From: Benincasa hispida
Lineage: Eukaryota > Streptophyta > Magnoliopsida > Cucurbitales > Cucurbitaceae
Direction: 5' to 3'
Length of the DNA stretch: 64,000 bases
Assembly (NCBI RefSeq): GCF_009727055.1
Contig: NC_052350.1
Location: 17,282,645-17,346,644 of the forward strand
The notes beneath the pieces are model-generated. The model saw only the letters and a program-made list of their open reading frames with translations, did not search any database and was not told the DNA's origin. Both the position numbers and the translations under genes were made by a program. Of this stretch, positions 1-11,949 are shown in pieces (positions within the stretch are counted from its first letter, which is position 1; each line of letters begins with the position of its first letter).

Positions 1-271
1 TTAATTAGAAAACTTTCTTTTATCTTCATCATTAACTCTTTTTCTTCCTTAGAAATATCTTTATTATCAAACTATCTTAGTAGGAATTAAAGGACCATTA
101 GAAACAATTTTCCATAGATTATAGTCAATAGAAATCAAATAAATTCTCATTCTAGTTTTCACCATGCATAATTATTTCCATCAAACAAAGGTGGCCTTCA
201 CCATATCCATTTATTCCAAGTAGTTGCCATAAGCTTGAATAATTAAGTTTTTGAAAAAGTAAGAGAATGTG

Positions 272-290
272 TATATATATATATATATAT
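272..290. repeat. (TA)n microsatellite in AT-rich leader
   Basis: About nine to ten TA units lie in an AT-rich stretch. Bases 1-554 have no believable reading frame. On the minus strand they would be the untranslated leader of the LTR element whose PBS is at 555-566. Confidence 0.8.
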
Positions 291-554
291 TAAAGATTTT
301 TATTAAGAGAAATACTTTTCCAAAATTTAGATATTAATCAAAAAAGCTTTCAAAGATTAAGAAGTAGAGAAAAAAAATAAGGTTTTAATAACCAATTTTT
401 CAAGAAAAAAATTTCTAATGAAAACGGCTTTTAAAACTCAATTTTTCAAACTTTTTGCAAAAAATTAGAAAAATTCCAGATTTAATAAGATTAAAAAAAA
501 TGAAAAATAAAAAAAAATTACAAAACCTTTTTAAATAAGAAAACCAAGCTACCC

Positions 555-566
555 GCTCTGATACCA
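555..566 (-). other. Primer-binding site of minus-strand LTR element
   Basis: Read on the minus strand this is TGGTATCAGAGC, the usual plant copia primer-binding site, complementary to the 3' end of initiator tRNA-Met. It lies a few bases inside the LTR end and so sets the element's direction: gag and pol would lie to the left, outside the window. Confidence 0.75.
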
Positions 567-2053
567 ATTTAGGATCTAAAGGCAATACTAGAGGGGGATG
601 AATAGGTTTGACTACCAATTTTTTAAAAAATAATTTTATCTTCAAACAATGCTCAATAAAGTTGACCCACTAATTTGATTAAAGAAAATTTATGCAAGAC
701 AAAACTTAAATCATGTAAGCTATGATAACTTCAAATTTAAAGACAATTTAATCAAGGATAAATTTAAATAACACACTAAAAATTAAATCATGCAATTAGG
801 AAAGAATTAAAAAAAATAACTAAGACAAGAAGCAAAAAAAAAAAAATTTGAAAACAAGAAATAAAAGAGAGAGTGGAAGAGAAAACACTAGGAATTATAG
901 TGGTTCGGCAAATTGCCTACTCCACTTCTCCAAGACTCTTCTTGGGTATTTCCTAAGTGATCCTCTTGTAGGTGAGGACCAAACCGACACATGACCCTCT
1001 TTTTCCTAGGCTAAAGAGAAACCCAAATCCTTTTTACTAGTTCAGGATCAAACCAATTTCTTTTCCTCACAACCCAAGGTGTACCCACACCTTAATACAC
1101 TTCCCAAAAATTAAAAGAAAATCTCACAATATTACCTCTTTGAAGAAAATACAAGAGTTGAGCAATAAAAAAAAAAAAAAACTCACAAAAATAACTCTAG
1201 GCCAATTTAGGAGCAAGGAGGACAAGAATTTGAGATAGAGAGAATTGAACTTAAGACTTGATAGCTTTTTTTTTTTTTTTTTTGGTTTCAATGAAGAGTA
1301 AAATCAAGTCGAATTTATAGGCGAGGGGATAAATTTTGGCCATTGGATATGATTGCAAATGAAGGGTGGAGATTGAATTAAAATTGAAAAGGAAAGGATT
1401 TGTAATTAAGAGAGGAATTTTGAAAGATTGGAATTATTGAGATTTGGAGAATAAAAAGGATTTTAAGGAAAATTTTGGAAGGAAATCAAATTTGAAAAGG
1501 CTGAAATTTGGTGAGAATTTGGACAAAATTGGATGAGAAATTAAAGAAAAAATAAGAAAATGAAAATGAAAATAAAAAAATTGCCGGATGATATGGGCAC
1601 CACGCGCACAGGGGAGGATATTGAGCATCCGGCCGCATTCTGTGAAGAAACCGCAGTCACGTGCGGCACACACGCACGTCCACACGTGAAGCGGGTGACC
1701 GCCACTTGTCATTATCTCATTCGTCCACAAGTCGCCACGTCAAACCACATCATGTGCCATGTCAGCAAAAGAGTGACCGGTTGAAAAACACCACGTCATC
1801 AATATTGACCATTTGTGTGCCACGCCAGCAAGGTGCCACGTGTCACTACCACGTTGGATTTTCTCTCCAATCTTCTTTTACTTATAACTTTCTCGTTTGA
1901 ACTCCGATTTGAGTGATTCAAATTGCGTTGGAATCATCTTTCCGAGTCTTACTATATAGTGACTCTGAAACACTGAAATATTGTTAGTACAAAAAAAAAT
2001 CTGAGTTTGTTATCATCAAAATACTTGGTTTGATTGAAGCCCTAAAGCTAACA
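567..2053 (-). mobile_element. 5' LTR of a Sirevirus-like copia element (partial element)
   Basis: On the minus strand the block begins TGTTAGC at 2053 and then reads TTTTGATGATAACAAA, an opening common in Sirevirus LTRs. It ends with a CCCCCTCTAG...GATCCTA stretch directly before the PBS, also typical of that group. Length is about 1.49 kb. The 1600-1860 part is clearly more GC-rich than its surroundings (CACGTG-containing) and may be the LTR promoter region. The exact 3' terminus is uncertain by a few bases, and no partner LTR is in view. Short reading frames inside it have no recognisable protein. Confidence 0.6.
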
Positions 2054-2056
2054 ATT

Positions 2057-3118
2057 AGGTCCCCTAGGTAGCTTGGATAAAGTCGAGAATTAGTGTTTGG
2101 GTCAGTTTGAAATGTTCAAATTGAAAAGAGGGAGTTCAGTTATATATGATATAATTGAGCTCGTTGATTATATATGATATAATTGACTAATTATATGAGA
2201 TAAATTATTTTGGAGGAATTTAGATATAAATATGATTTATATCATGTGGAGGAGATATTACTATAATAGATATGTGATATAAAACTATAAGGGTAAGAAT
2301 ATAATATGATTATATTCATTAATTATTAAATTGGTTAATTATATGATGATCGGCCTAAAACTTCTCTTGATGTGCGTTAGTGGGAGAATCCAAAGTTGGT
2401 CATTGTAATCCAAGAATAAAATGAAAATTTGTTTTATTTTGTAAAAAGTTTGAAAAGATCGCAATCGGTGTGAAGACGTAACGATCGTATTCCTTGAGAG
2501 CCTATATGATAGTCGCTCATCATCCAAACGATCTCACACTAGCATCTAAATGATCACACGCCCGTCCCTAAACGATCGCATACCTTTCCTAAATGATCAC
2601 ATCGCGTGTCGAGTTTTCTAAACGATCATCTACCTTTTGTTAAACGATCGCTTAGTAAAACCTACACAATCGTGTAGCTTCTTCTAAATGATAAGCACCC
2701 TTACTATACGATAGCTTCTTTCCCACTTGCTTATCGTCTACACGATCTGTTTTTCCTCCTACCTCTACCAAATTCACCAAAGACCACACTTTGGATTCTC
2801 ACTCCTACTATTCACTCGTTCATGACTATTCGTGTTGCTTTCGTTCATGTAGACGAACGTGCTGCTATAATCGACTTGTTTGCTAGGCGATAGAGTGCAA
2901 GTGGAGGTTCTTCCGCTGCGTCTGACCTCAAAGCTTGAAGAGGGTCTTCTACTGGTATGAGAACTCTTTCCTTTTTATTTTAGTGTTCAAAATATGTCGT
3001 TATTTAGTGTAAAGTGCATAATTGTTTGATAGAATGCATGTGTTGTATTTCAGTCACAATGAAGTTGGAAAGATCCGAACACGCTCATGGATGCTCTTCG
3101 ATAAGAGTTCTTTTCCCA
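2057..3118 (+). mobile_element. LTR fragment, family A, copy 1 (5' truncated)
   Basis: This matches 3446-4508 and 10034-11691 in order: an AGGTCCCCTAGGTAGCTTGG-like start, alternating TATATATGATATAATTGA blocks, an array of AACGATCG motifs, CACTTTGGATTCTCAC, and a GAGTTCTTTT-like end equivalent to GAGTTCCTTCA in the other copies. The first third of the LTR is missing because the neighbouring minus-strand LTR abuts at 2053. No coding capacity is visible; the short frame at 3022-3207 crosses the copy junction and is not a gene. Confidence 0.65.
2505..2750 (+). repeat. Degenerate AACGATCG array in family A LTR
   Basis: The core (T)AAACGATCGC or variants (AAATGATCAC, ACACGATC, ATACGATAG) recurs about every 20-25 bp, roughly ten times. 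A second array is at 3900-4090 in copy 2, and a shorter one at 10550-10620 in copy 3. The cores are palindromic or near-palindromic (CGATCG, TGATCA). The function is unknown. Confidence 0.7.
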
Positions 3119-4512
3119 CACACCTTCTCTTGGCCCGAGAGGTGTTCACACATAGTTGGACTATGTTGTATTGTTCATTAGAGATATCAGTGATACTTAA
3201 GAAGTAAGATATAACTACAGGGCAAAACGGTAAATTGGACTAGCTGTACTTACGAGCATCTATGAAAGGTTATTGTACTGATGATTGATTACATCTGATG
3301 GACACAGAAATATATTTGTGGTAAGAAGATTTCAGCTGTCGGTCTTTAGTGGAATGCCTAGCAGTTAACAGATGGTGGATCTCGTGGCTAAAAAGTTTAG
3401 TCAGCTATTCACATACTGTTGGAGTTTTGAGCCATAGGTCCATAAGGTCCCCTTGGTAGTTTGGATACAAGTTGAGAATCAGTTTTTGGGTCAGTTTGAA
3501 ATGTTCAAATTGACAAGAGGGAGTGGATTATATATGATATAATTGAACTAGTTAATTATATATGATATGATTGACTAAATGTATGGGATATATTAATTTG
3601 GAGGAAAATGGATATAAATATGATTTATATCTAGTGGAGGAGAAAACACTATAGTTGATATATGATATCAAACTATAGGTTATGAATATAATATGATTAT
3701 ATCTATTATTTTATTAATTGAACATTTATGGGATAATTGCCCGACATTTTCTCCATAACCATACGATAGTGGGAAGTTTAATTCGGTTTTCATAACTGAA
3801 GAATAAAATAAAAATTAGTTTCATTTTGAAAAGAACACGCTAAAAAATTGCTCACGAGATTCCATCGCTTAGTAATTGAGAGCATATACGATAGCTCACG
3901 TTTGCTAAATGATCGGTCACCCTCGCATTTGCTTCTCTAAACGATCACCTACATTTACCTAAACGATCGCTTAGCACCTGAGCTTTACTAAATGATCGTA
4001 TAGACGATCACCTAGCTTTTCCCACACGATTGTGTACCTCGCCTAAACGATCAAACACCTTGACTATACGATAGTCGTTGCCTTCTCTCACTTGCTTGAT
4101 CTTTGTACATGATATCTTTTCATTCTCACCTTTACCAAATCCGCACAGAGCCCACACTTTGGATTCTCACTCTGAGAATACTAAAGGTTTCGAGTGGTGG
4201 TGTCGTTCTCATTTCGTGCTGTTCGTGTGAAGTTGTTCGTTGTAGACAACCGGGGTGTTGCTGAACGATAGTCGGCTATTCCAGCGAGAGCGAGAGCAGT
4301 CGTTCGTGGAGAGAGCGAGATTCTAAGTGAAGAGAGTCTTCAACTTGTAAATTCCTCGTTCTCTTGTTTGTTTATCTTGTAACATGTCGATAATTTAGTT
4401 GTTTAATGCATATCTGTATGTATGAATGTATATGCAAAACCTCTCACAATGAATTAGAAAGATCCGCTTCCGCCCATAGGTACTCTTATATAAGAGTTCC
4501 TTCATCATATGC
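3119..4512 (+). mobile_element. LTR, family A, copy 2
   Basis: This is the same family as 2057-3118, but it includes the earlier LTR portion seen at 9706-10030: the TGTATTGTTCATTAGAGA block, the TACTTAAGAAGT block, and GATGGACACAGAAATATATTTGT. It ends GAGTTCCTTCA near 4508. Instead of a PBS and gag, decayed reverse-transcriptase sequence starts at once, so the element has lost nearly all of its internal region or was recombined. Confidence 0.65.
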
Positions 4513-5130
4513 ATCTGTCGTAGGCATTTTAGTGTATGTGTTGCTCTGTACTCAACTAGACATCTACTATAATAGTTAGTAGGTATCAGTCTAACCCAAG
4601 CCAGGGTCACTGGACCACAGTTAAGAACATCCTCGAGTATCTTCGGAGAACGAGGGACTACATGCTCGTGTATGGAACTCAGAATTTGATCCTTACTGGA
4701 TACACGGATTTTGACTTTCAAACTGATAAGGACTCTAGGAAGTCTACTTCATGGTCAGTTTTTACTCTTAACGGAGGAGCAATAGTTTGGTGAAACACTA
4801 AGCATGGGTGCATCGCCGACTCCACGATGGAGGCCGAGTACGTAGCGGCTTGTGAAGCTGCTAAGGAGGTCGTTTGCCTTAGGAAATTCCTGACTGATCT
4901 GGAAGTTGTTGCAGATATGTCTAGGCCTATCACCTTCTATTGTGATGATAGTAGTACTGTGGCAAACTCCAGGGAGCCCAGGAGTCACAATCACCATAAA
5001 CATATAAAATGAAAGTATCATCTCATCCGCGAGATAGTGCATCGAGGGAACATGATAGTCACGAAGATCGCTTCGGAGCACAACGTTGCTGAACACTTTT
5101 ACGAAGGCTCTCATGGCTACAGTTTTTTAG
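4513..5130 (+). pseudogene. Copia RT C-terminus plus RNase H remnant
   Basis: Conceptual translation with several stops and shifts gives YASVVG-like, SRYQSNP-like, ILKYLRRTRDYML-like, DSRKSTS, and then an open stretch at 4827-5012 with STMEAEYVAACEAAKE and a FYCDDSSTVANS block. This order is the end of a copia reverse transcriptase followed by RNase H. The family would copy element RNA into DNA and degrade the RNA strand; this copy cannot, because of internal stops (for example just after VW near 4790) and the absence of the upstream pol domains. It is the left arm of an inverted repeat with 6003-6899. Confidence 0.85.
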
Positions 5131-6002
5131 GGTCACCTTCAGGCTCTAACAGCTACAATAGAGGAATGTGGCATTGTGCAATGTCGTGACGCTGTTGACA
5201 ATTTATGAATAATGTTGGCAATTTTGGAAATTAATTTTTAATAGACCTAGGTTTTGTAGTTGACTTAGAAATGTGAAATAACAATAGATTGTTCTTATGT
5301 TGAACAATAGATTGTTCAAATAATTATAGTGTGACATTCATTATTTCACTTTTGTATATTATTATTTTTATATAGTTCCTTAACTCTCTTGAAAAAATAC
5401 GATATGTTATTTTTTGTCTTCTATTCTTTTAATTTTGTTAGTTTCATTTCTTTTTTATATTTCTTGTTGACTATATATATATAAATTCCTTGGTATATAT
5501 ATTATATATTATGAATATTATGAATATTATAATAATAAATAGATGCCCATTACTTAGTGTCTCAAAGGTCATGTGTCACCCTTCATATTGTCCATGTGCC
5601 ATGTAGTTATTCAACTTGCTGTGTATGTAAGTCTACATCCTGCTTGTTATTTTTCCTATAAATAGTGGCATTTGGTGGATCTTAAAATCACACACCCATT
5701 GATAAGAAATCCATTTCAAATTCCACTAAATTTTCTATATCCAATTTTATAATTTTAGTTATTTCATGATTTTAAATTTTTTATTATTATATTATATTTT
5801 CTCTATATTCGTTTCTGTTGTGCTCCCCAATTTCATAAAAATTAAAGATTTATGATTTTTTTGGTACTATTTTTTTTTAAAAAGAAATCTCTACTCATTT
5901 CGTCACTGTTTAAAAAAGGTTAATATTTTATTTTTTTCACAAGTTTTTTTAAAAATCTCTCTCACACTTTTTCTACAGCAAAGCTCACTCTAAAGCTTTG
6001 TT
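5131..6002 (+). mobile_element. Probable 3' LTR / spacer between inverted copia arms
   Basis: The first 150 bases (to about 5283) still match the opposite arm. The rest is AT-rich single-copy sequence with a TATAAATAG at about 5658, suggesting an LTR promoter. I cannot fix LTR termini or a target duplication. No protein-coding potential is seen. Confidence 0.4.
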
Positions 6003-6899
6003 ATTTCACGTTTCTAGGTCAGCTACAAAACCTAGGTCTATTAGAAATTAATTTCCAAAATTGCCAACATGATTAAAAAATTATCAACAGCGTTACGACG
6101 TTGCACAACACCACATTCCTCTATTGTAGCTGTGAGAGCCTGAAGGTGACCCTAAAAAACTATAGCCGTGAGAGCCTTCGTAAATGGGTGAGCAACATTG
6201 TGCTCTGAAGCAATCTTCATGACTATCACGTCCCCTCGATGCACTATCTCGCGGATGAGATGATACTTCCTCTCATATGTTTATCACGCTTGTGACTCCT
6301 AGGCTCCTTGAAGTTCGCCATAGCACCACTATTGTCACAATAGAGGGTGATGGGCCTAGACATGTCTGGAACAACTTTCAGATCTATCATGAACTTTCTG
6401 AGCCAAACGACCTCCTTAGCAACTTCATAAAGCCTACTTACTCACTCAGCCTCCATCGTGGAGTCGGTGATGCACCCCTGCTTAGTGCTTCGCCACACTA
6501 CTGCTCCTCTGTTAAGAGTGAAAATTGATCCTAAAGTACATTTTTGAGAATCCTTATCAATCTGAAAGTCAAAATCCGTGTTTCCAGTAAGGATCAGATC
6601 TCTAGTTTCATAACGAGCATGTAATCCATCGTTCTCCGAAGATACTTGAGGATGTTCTTAACTACGGTCCAGTGACCCTGTCGTGGATTAGACTGATACC
6701 TACTGACTATTTTCACAACATAGAAGATATCTGGTCTAAGATTGAGTATCGCATACATCAAACTGCCAACGAAAGATGCATATGGGACCCGTCTCATCGC
6801 CTCAACCTCTTGAGGCATCTTAGGACAAATTTCCTTAGACAAAGTAACTTCATGCTTGAAAGGCAGTGGACCCCTTTCGGAGTTCTGCATCGTACTTGA
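6003..6899 (-). pseudogene. Inverted copy of copia RT/RNase H remnant
   Basis: On the minus strand, 6594-6890 is open and shows KHEVTLSKE, a PYASFVGSLMYA block, RPDIFYVVKIVSRYQSNP and ILKYLRRTMDYML. Further along (lower coordinates), the RNase H and tail match 4690-5283 of the plus-strand remnant. It is the same element family, in opposite orientation and independently decayed. The left arm's 5283 end and this arm's 6003 end both stop at the same sequence (GTGAAATAACAA), so both copies break at one point. Confidence 0.85.
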
Positions 6900-6929
6900 G
6901 CAACATTGTTGGAAGGAAGATTAGAGATG

Positions 6930-8593
6930 GGGTTGTGCACGCAATCATGCGTTAGACATGGCTTAAGCTATGCGTTTATGCCCATGCGTTTGATGTCATG
7001 CGTCGGTATGAAAATGCGTTAATCTAGTATGCAATCACCATGCGTTCCTATCACAAGTTTTCTTACGCTCGCGCCAAGTATAACGCGAATGCAAGTTTCT
7101 CGGATAATCCGAGGTCGAACACACGGACTTGTCACTCAATAATGCTTGTGAAGCGATACGTTTGAGGCAATGAATAAAAATAAAAAGAAGAAGTTTAATG
7201 GATTTACATATTACTCCTACTCTTAACTAAACAGATTAAGCAATAGAAGACTTACAATGAGTATAGGTAGATACACAACAACCATTAACGCATAGTAATG
7301 TTTATTATCTTAAATCACCCGAGTAATCTCAGCTCATCGCACTAATGCATCGCACACCTCTCAATGGTCAGCTACATGACTATATCTCTATAGTGCATGG
7401 TGGCTTCAAGCATAAGATTGTGCCTATCTCTAGGAACAATGCATACTTTGCTTTAGTGCGTTCCATCTCTTACCTTCTCAAGTAGTTAGACAAGGCTATT
7501 TAACTTATAGACAAACAATGCAACAATCTATAGACAAGCGTTGCTACAGCCTTTCACCAAGCAAAGAGGATTAACTCAATATACTCGCACAACGCACACC
7601 TCTCGGTGGGTTGCTACATGCGCCCTATCTCTAGGCTACACGATTAAGTATTCAATCGCCTTTGACAAATAAACGATGAAGGTAAATGATGATAAAAATA
7701 AAGATGATGAAGAAGATGGCATTGAAGGAATCAAGAGATGCATTGATTACAAACTGTCTTAATATTCCTAAGCTAAAATGTAATACAATACAGAGTTAGA
7801 GGAGAAATGAAGGACTTTGCGTCAAGGCTACCGGTGGTGCCATGGATGAATGGTGGAGATGTCTCTCTCGAGCTCTATCTTCGGGCGAAAGCTCCCGGTC
7901 GTCACTCGTCTAGTTCGTGGAGATGAAAGAATTTCACTAAAAATCTTGCTTAAGTTCTCATCTATGATCGCAAACCTCTGCCTTGAGGCAGAAGTTCAGA
8001 TGTCTTGAAATGAAGGTCCAAAGGCTATTTTATAGAGTTTTAAACGCCGACAGCTATCATGATTGCGTTATGGCTCACTGCTTCTTTTGTCGCAGTATGG
8101 GCATTGTCACATCGTCTTATCTTATTGATACTCCCAAGGTATGTGTCCGAGCTTGATTCAGGTGAAATATCAACGCGTTCTACCCATCTTATGATCTTCT
8201 ATTATGGTTATCACTCCATGGCTGCAATCTCCAAATGATTACCGCATTCGCTTGATCACCGCAACTTCCATGCGATCACCGAATGCATTTCTTTATGCAA
8301 AAGCTTGGCTTTCAGCGCATGCGTTTGTCTTTGCGCTCACTTGGCTTCAGTGCAAGCGTTTGATTGCGATTACTTATTTCAAACGCATGCGTTTGATTCT
8401 TGCAATAGCTACAAAAATAGACACTTTAGCACGGAATAATGAATAATATTGGGGTCAGTAAGGATTTAGGTGCTAATCGATGCAAAACTCATATTTTCAC
8501 AAATTCTAAGTATTATCACCGCGTTTTCTACTTGTTAGGCCTCATAATTCTAAATAAAAGGCTTATAATAACTGGCATTTCTGCCAGTTATCA
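6930..8593 (-). mobile_element. LTR of family B, copy 1 (possible Athila/Tat type)
   Basis: On the minus strand it begins TGATAACTGGCAG at 8593. It ends in a region with GTTCGACCTCGGATTATCC and CTTGGCGCGAGCG, which reminds me of the 3' part of Athila/Tat (Ty3/gypsy) LTRs; that class call is an inference. It aligns over most of its length with 51650-53611, including the terminal hairpin. It carries many ATGCGTT / AACGCA motifs and has no coding capacity. The left boundary is not resolved; 6930 is where recognisable family sequence starts after the copia remnant. Confidence 0.55.
8568..8591 (-). other. Perfect hairpin at LTR terminus (copy 1)
   Basis: There is a 10-bp stem (ATAACTGGCA paired with TGCCAGTTAT) around a TTTC loop, at the very start of the family B LTR. 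The same loop with a different stem occurs at 53585-53610. Confidence 0.75.
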
Positions 8594-9422
8594 CACCTCG
8601 AAACTTAGAATCATGCTTATCCTCAAACATGCGGTATACTCAAGAAATTCTTACCTCATCTTCTGTCGTTCCTTTGCGATGACCAGCCTCTCAGAATTAA
8701 CTCGTACCTCTAACCATGGCCGCAATGCTCTCCTCTACTTTGGCTGCTTCTTCAAAGAAATCTTTTATAAGTTAAATTCGGCAAACCTTTACTCAAAAAC
8801 TTTTTATTCATTCTCCATAACTTTGTGTTTAGCTCATGAGAATGCGTTCGTTTAAAACAATTCAAGCTTATGCGATTACTTATTCGAATGCTGCGTTGAA
8901 CCTGGTTATGCTCTTCATTTTGGCTTACCCACACATGTGTCATGCAGGCATCCAACTTCGGTTGCGTTCCATGGTCAACTCAACTCATGTCTTGCTTAAT
9001 TTGACTTGCGCCCGACAGAGGAGTTGCACTTATGCGTTGATCCTGGTGACTTACTTTCGTTTTGGCTTGCTTCCATGGGTGTCATGCAGACATCCAACTA
9101 CGGGTAAATGCCTTTCACAACTTGACTCTTATTAACATGGGTTTTTCCATTGCGTTGATAGTGGAGTTGTTATTTTCAAATTCTTTTTTTTTTTTAAAGG
9201 AAATGACCGCAACATAGCGAATGCAATTTTTAAACTATTTTTTATTTCTATATTTTAATATGTGTACACCTAACCCTTCACAGTAATTCCTTTTTGGCTT
9301 TCAGATCAAGGTCTCCATTTTGAGCTTAAGCTTAGAAGTCCACATTAATTACCTCCGAGGCAATATGTTTCCAAGATAGAATTAGATCAAGTGATTTAGC
9401 CCAAACCTTGCAGCCCCCTGAA
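8594..9422. other. GCGTT-motif-rich non-coding stretch
   Basis: No gene is seen here. The sequence keeps the ATGCGTT / GCGTTGA motif bias of the neighbouring family B LTR up to about 9240, so it may be internal 3' sequence of that element. 9181-9260 is AT-rich. The short frames 8439-8855 and 8836-9135 show no recognisable domain. Confidence 0.4.
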
Positions 9423-11691
9423 TGTTGGAATTGATACTTTAAATCTCGTGGTTTTGTAGTTTGTAATTTATTTGTATAAATAGATTATTTATTTACTAAT
9501 AAAAAAATTGTTATTAAGAGGGCGGTCCTTGATTTGTCATGTGTGCGAGTGGTCAAATCGCCGACTCAAACTTATCACTTTAGAGGATTCGTCTAAATGT
9601 GGGAGCCGGGAAACTCAAGCTACACAAGATGAATTCATCTATTCCCCGACAGTAGAAGTATAGTAAAATTGTTCCTTTTAAGGCTAATCCTAAGGCTTGA
9701 ACAATCTGGCGGCACACCTCTTTCATTGCCGAGAATGGTTTAGTCATAGTGGACTTATGATGTATTGTCCATTAGAGAGATCGGTAGTACTTAAGAAGTC
9801 AAATGTAACTACAAGTGCAAAATGGTAAATTTGGCCAGCTATACTTGTAAGCGATTTGTGAAGGGTCATCGTACTATTGATTGGTTAATAACTGATGGAC
9901 ACAGAAATATATTTGTAGTGCGAAGAGTGAAACTATCGGTCTTTACTGAAGTGCCCGACCAGTTAACGAATAGGTGGATATCGTGATTAAAGAGTTCAGT
10001 CAGTTATTCACGAACGGTTGGAGCTTCAAGCTACAAGTCCATAAAGTCCCTTGGTAGCTCAATGGATTCATGTTAAGAATCAGTTTTTGGGTTGTTTGAA
10101 GAAAGTTTAAATTAACAAGAAGGATATTTGATTATATATGATATAATTAAATTATTCAATTATATATGATATAATTGATATAATATTATGTGACTAGAGG
10201 AATTAAGAATAATATTGATTTATATTAAATGCCATAAAGGAGAAAGAAGAACTATGGTTTATATGGTTGCATATGATGTGATATTAAACTATAGGTTATA
10301 AATATAATATGAATAAATAGTTATTATATTTATTTAAATAAATTAATTATTGAAGATAATTGATTTTCGATTTTCTCCAAAATAACCACCTTAACTGGAG
10401 TTTTAATCGATTTTTTGGCAACTGTTGGATAAATATGAAAATTGTTTTCATTTTTCATCCCACGCGAAAAAGGATCAAGTTATACGATAACTTGTTTGAG
10501 AGAGTAAACGAATAAGAGTGTCGAGTATTTTTATATGATAGTTACTCGTACTAAACGATCTAGTACTCAAGTCTATACGATAGGCTTATTTCCTCTCCAA
10601 CATACTCGATCATCTACTCATTCGACTTAGTTCCTCCATTCCCTCTACCCAAATCCATACAGACCCCACACCTCCTGGATTTTCACACCGGAGAATACCA
10701 AGGTAGGCCTCTTGGTGGTGTCGAGTTCCGTTCGAGGGTCAAGGATCGAGTTTTACTTCGATTGTCATCGAGGATTTGTCAATTCATGTTTGTTTGCTGA
10801 NNNNNNNNNNNNNNNNNNNNNNNNNNNNNNNNNNNNNNNNNNNNNNNNNNNNNNNNNNNNNNNNNNNNNNNNNNNNNNNNNNNNNNNNNNNNNNNNNNNN
10901 NNNNNNNNNNNNNNNNNNNNNNNNNNNNNNNNNNNNNNNNNNNNNNNNNNNNNNNNNNNNNNNNNNNNNNNNNNNNNNNNNNNNNNNNNNNNNNNNNNNN
11001 NNNNNNNNNNNNNNNNNNNNNNNNNNNNNNNNNNNNNNNNNNNNNNNNNNNNNNNNNNNNNNNNNNNNNNNNNNNNNNNNNNNNNNNNNNNNNNNNNNNN
11101 NNNNNNNNNNNNNNNNNNNNNNNNNNNNNNNNNNNNNNNNNNNNNNNNNNNNNNNNNNNNNNNNNNNNNNNNNNNNNNNNNNNNNNNNNNNNNNNNNNNN
11201 NNNNNNNNNNNNNNNNNNNNNNNNNNNNNNNNNNNNNNNNNNNNNNNNNNNNNNNNNNNNNNNNNNNNNNNNNNNNNNNNNNNNNNNNNNNNNNNNNNNN
11301 NNNNNNNNNNNNNNNNNNNNNNNNNNNNNNNNNNNNNNNNNNNNNNNNNNNNNNNNNNNNNNNNNNNNNNNNNNNNNNNNNNNNNNNNNNNNNNNNNNNN
11401 NNNNNNNNNNNNNNNNNNNNNNNNNNNNNNNNNNNNNNNNNNNNNNNNNTGAGTTTACTCGTTGCGTTCGTGTTGATCAACGCGGTCGAGTTTGATCGAG
11501 TAAATACTAGAAGAAAGGTTTCTTCAAAGGTATGTTTACTCAATCTTTTGTTTTTAACTTAGAAGCATGTTGTAATTTACCTTTGGTGCATAACTATTCT
11601 GTTTGATTGTAAATGTTCTTGTTCTTTCTCAATGGCATTTTGTAAACAATCTGCTTCCACTCAAGTTCTCTAGATTTAGAGTTCCTTCAAT
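9423..11691 (+). mobile_element. LTR, family A, copy 3 (contains a sequencing gap)
   Basis: It starts TGTTGGAATTGATAC at 9423, a good LTR opening, and ends GAGTTCCTTCA at 11691. In between it matches copies 1 and 2: TACTTAAGAAGT, GATGGACACAGAAATATATTTGT, TTGGTAGCTC, the TATATATGATATAATT blocks, and a short CGATC array. The assembled length includes 649 N, so the true size is unknown. The reading frames called across the gap are meaningless. Confidence 0.65.
10801..11449. other. Assembly gap (649 N)
   Basis: A run of N lies within the third family A LTR, in the part just after its TTGGATTTTCACACCGGAGAATACC block. The gap is in a repeat, as expected of a short-read assembly. Confidence 1.
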
Positions 11692-11949
11692 TTAATGTAG
11701 CTTAAACATGTATATAGTGACATACAAGTGGATCATGTTTAAGTGATAACTTAAAAGGCCAGTAGTAGATGGATAAGATTGGGTACCTTATCTTGGTGAC
11801 ACTATGGACACGACCCACTTTGTAGTTGTTACAATTGTGGTAAATGCTACAAATGATCTGATCCTGATCATTCATGTGGAGATATGTGAGGGCGAGTATC
11901 CTATACAAAGGGTTTGTATAAGACCTGTTGGAGATTTGATTTGTTGGCT

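Noticed and set aside
8568..8593. Helitron 3' end (hairpin)
   Set aside because: Helitrons end in CTRR after the hairpin; here the hairpin lies at the start of a TG... LTR, and the sister copy has a 5-bp target duplication.
8439..9135. Candidate proteins of 99-138 residues
   Set aside because: No domain, no start context, and the composition follows the GCGTT motif bias of the adjacent LTR.
10712..11543. Long open frames of about 240-250 codons
   Set aside because: They consist almost wholly of undetermined bases in the 649-N gap.
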